53,873 nt of DNA from Bacteroides sp. (lineage in GTDB: Bacteria; Bacteroidota; Bacteroidia; Bacteroidales; Muribaculaceae): assembly GCA_014801865.1 (NCBI GenBank), contig JAAVDH010000023.1, positions 1 through 53,873 on the forward strand, written 5' to 3'. The notes below the pieces were generated by a model. It did not search any database. It had not been told where the DNA came from and saw nothing but the letters and a program-made list of their open reading frames with translations. The translations under genes were made by a program, and so were the position numbers. Below, piece after piece: positions 52,311 to 53,873 of this stretch (positions are counted from its first letter, which is position 1; each line of letters begins with the position of its first letter).

Positions 52311-53570
52311 ATGAAATCTACGTTTTATAATTTACTTCTGATATTGTTATCTGTGCTTCCATGGCTTAAAGCCGAAAGTAAAGCCTATCAGGTTGATGGC
52401 ACATATCAAATTGAGGATATCTATGACTTCGAGTGTGACGGCCTATATTATGAGTTTGCGGGAGAAAATGATGTCTATCTCGTAAGAGAGAAGTCAGTAA
52501 TGCTTCATCTTGATTCGGAAAGTATTTTCCGTGAACCGATATGGAAAGACGCATATTATTTCCAAGAAGAAAACGTGTGCTATACCGGGAATATAGTGAT
52601 CCCCGACAGTGTAGAATATAAGGGAAAAAAGTATCGTGTAGCAGCTGTTAATCACTATGCCTTGTCCTTTTCACGAGGGCTGAAGTCTGTGACATTCACT
52701 TCTGACATAAATTTTACTTGGAGACCTCAGTATGACAGCGAGACACGGCCATTTTTTTTCAATGAGAGTCTGGAAAGTGTAGTATATCCCGACTGTAAGA
52801 CTGAGATTATTAATCAGATAACCTGGGCATCATCCCTTAAAACAGTTCATTTTCCCTACAATCTGACGAAATTATCTGTTTCATTAACCCATACCGGCAT
52901 AAGCGAAGTAGATCTTGACAATCACGGAGAATATAATCCATCGTGTTTTACGGTACGGAATTGCTTTGATAATTCTCCCAATCTCAAGAAAATAAAATTT
53001 CCGGAGTGTGACACTCTGATTATTGATGGTTGTAGCTTAGCTGAATCACATAAGCTGGAGCAGATTGTCTTCCGCCCATGTAATATGCTTATTCTTCCAT
53101 GTAGCGGTGAAATTTTCTATCATCTATACTATACATTAGATTATCCTATAAAGACAATCTCAGAGAGTATGATTCCTCCTGTTGTAGATTATTACGATGA
53201 TCCATCTTATAATATCCAGTATAGAAGCAAAGCTATATTGTATGTGCCTGATGAGGCGATTGAGGACTATAAGACGGCTGACTATTGGCAGGATTTCGGA
53301 GAGATACGCCCGATGAGTGAGTATCTTGCCGAAGAGGAAGCTGCTATAGATGGCCCGATAGTTGACGTGGATGGTGTTGCAGAGGTAGAGATGTCAAGCA
53401 ATGGCAGTGAACTGACCCTGTCAGTATCAGTCCCAACGGAAGTCACCGTATGGTCGCTGCAGGGACAGGCCGTATGGAGAGGTAAGGTTGTGGATGAAGC
53501 CGCCATTACTCTGCCTCATGATGTCTATATTATTACTACTCCAAACTCAGTCCGCAAATATCGCCACTAA
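52311..53570 (+). CDS. BspA-type leucine-rich repeat protein with sorting-like tail
   Basis: A 419-residue exported protein. A signal peptide covers about residues 1-24 (LLLILLSVLPWLKAESKA). The body has BspA/LRR_5-type repeats: GNIVIPDSVEYKGKKYRVAA, HYALSFSRGLKSVTF, SLESVVYPDCKTEI, SLKTVHFPYNLTKL, NLKKIKFPECDTL. Then comes AILYVPDEAIEDYKTADYW, the usual exit of such repeats. The last 70 residues (LTLSVSVPTEVTVWSLQGQA, LPHDVYIITT) resemble a short T9SS sorting or Por-type tail. The protein is likely on the surface and adhesive. The repeats are few and uneven compared with large BspA proteins. Confidence 0.82.
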   Translation: MKSTFYNLLLILLSVLPWLKAESKAYQVDGTYQIEDIYDFECDGLYYEFAGENDVYLVREKSVMLHLDSESIFREPIWKDAYYFQEENVCYTGNIVIPDSVEYKGKKYRVAAVNHYALSFSRGLKSVTFTSDINFTWRPQYDSETRPFFFNESLESVVYPDCKTEIINQITWASSLKTVHFPYNLTKLSVSLTHTGISEVDLDNHGEYNPSCFTVRNCFDNSPNLKKIKFPECDTLIIDGCSLAESHKLEQIVFRPCNMLILPCSGEIFYHLYYTLDYPIKTISESMIPPVVDYYDDPSYNIQYRSKAILYVPDEAIEDYKTADYWQDFGEIRPMSEYLAEEEAAIDGPIVDVDGVAEVEMSSNGSELTLSVSVPTEVTVWSLQGQAVWRGKVVDEAAITLPHDVYIITTPNSVRKYRH

Positions 53571-53585
53571 GTACCACCATAGCAC

Positions 53586-53628
53586 CGTAACCCCGACCAC
53601 CTGCCGCAGGGAAGTGGTCGGGGTTACG
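53586..53628. terminator. Perfect 15-bp hairpin after the LRR gene
   Basis: CGTAACCCCGACCAC (53586-53600) pairs with GTGGTCGGGGTTACG (53614-53628) around a 13-base loop. It is GC-rich and lies 16 bases past the stop, so it is probably a terminator even without a T run. Confidence 0.75.
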
Positions 53629-53691
53629 TATATATCCCTGGTCTGCGGACACGGGGGGGGAGGATGATGGAGAATATTTGTGTAAATTTTT

Positions 53692-53873
53692 AGAGTATGT
53701 TTACTTTTAAATGATTTTATCACAAATGAAGATTTTGGCGGGATTTTCCAACGTTGAAGAGGGAGCGATGCGGGCATCGTGACCGATAATAACTCTTGAA
53801 AAGCACCCGAAAAATCCTTTGTGATGAAAGCAAAAATTTCCGAACTCTCTCATAATAATTAATTTGGTTTAAA
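53692..53873. repeat. Right copy of palindrome-rich end repeat (cut by window end)
   Basis: It begins AGAGTATGTTTACTTTTAAA (53692-53711), the exact reverse complement of 113-132. An imperfect long hairpin joins about 53716-53749 (TTTATCACAAATGAAG...) with 53798-53830 (...CCTTTGTGATGAAA). At the centre is CGATGC-GG-GCATCG (53766-53779). The last bases (TTTGGTTTAAA) are where the right inverted repeat should start. Bases 53756-53873 match 1-120. Confidence 0.78.

Larger units (their letters stand above)
53571..53873. other. Terminal spacer
   Basis: 303 bases holding the hairpin at 53586-53628, a run of eight G (53653-53660), and the right copy of the end repeat from 53692. The G run is a possible slippage site, but no gene frame crosses it here. 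Confidence 0.6.

Noticed and set aside
53653-53660. Run of eight G as a phase-variation tract
   Set aside because: It lies outside any reading frame and between a terminator-like hairpin and a repeat; no gene would be switched by its length in this window.
1-53873. Circular plasmid or phage genome because both ends match
   Set aside because: The end match is imperfect (scattered substitutions), so it is not a circular overlap; gene content is chromosomal housekeeping.
1-53873. CRISPR array
   Set aside because: No series of regularly spaced short direct repeats was seen, and no cas genes; the repeats present are two- or three-copy dispersed elements.

Overview
The window reads as a chromosomal segment of a gut-type Bacteroidales bacterium, with Muribaculaceae a reasonable guess. 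The evidence is: several promoters of the Bacteroidetes kind (TTTG or TTG, 19-20 bases, then TAnnTTTG); a fimbrillin-type lipoprotein; type IX secretion (T9SS) parts and cargo (PorZ, GldD, GldE, and proteins with C-terminal sorting-like domains); a long signal peptidase I; and housekeeping gene orders that fit Bacteroidales. There are no rRNA genes, CRISPR arrays, phage modules or insertion sequences with a transposase.

Layout. 0.1-2.8 kb: a large fimbrillin-family lipoprotein. 2.8-4.4 kb (minus): rbfA and a LolC/E-type permease. 4.8-7.1 kb: two FKBP prolyl isomerases and upp. 7.1-7.6 kb: an AT-rich spacer full of TTATCAAC-like words, then nadA, leuS, rdgB, porZ, an unknown gene, dapB, lepB and wbqC, all on the plus strand. 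18.3-19.9 kb (minus): a shortened MG2/TonB-plug protein. 20.1-22.1 kb: an unknown single-pass membrane protein. 22.4-24.6 kb (minus): a subtilase. 24.8-27.6 kb: dtd, mazG-like, deoC, a GYF_2/CD225 protein and a DUF2752 protein. 27.6-31.7 kb (minus): YfhO, a reduced methyltransferase-like protein and xerD. 31.8-32.4 kb: an MntA/HepT toxin-antitoxin pair. 32.6-35.2 kb: gldE, gldD and a phosphopantetheinyl transferase. 35.3-38.1 kb: a TPR protein, an Lrp-type regulator and a DUF2851 protein. Then tRNA-Ala(GGC), a radical SAM enzyme, pldA, a DUF4369 lipoprotein and yifB.

43.2-50.3 kb holds a six-gene plus-strand operon: ptb, buk, iorA, iorB, an aminotransferase and a CoA-transferase. Read together it is a complete route from an aromatic (or possibly branched) amino acid through its 2-oxoacid and acyl-CoA to the free acid, saving energy as ATP and reduced ferredoxin. 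After it come a proline-rich lipoprotein, a 0.8 kb repeat-bearing spacer, a frameshifted secreted protein gene and a BspA-type LRR protein.

The unexplained structure is mostly in the spacers. A palindrome-rich element of about 200 bp lies at both ends of the window in the same orientation. A different AT-rich repeat occurs at 24.7, 35.2 and 36.7 kb. Two copies of a MITE-like element (22.1 and 50.9 kb) carry an identical 35-bp core in opposite orientations. The spacers around upp look like a possible replication origin. No search or computation was run; all family assignments come from reading motifs.
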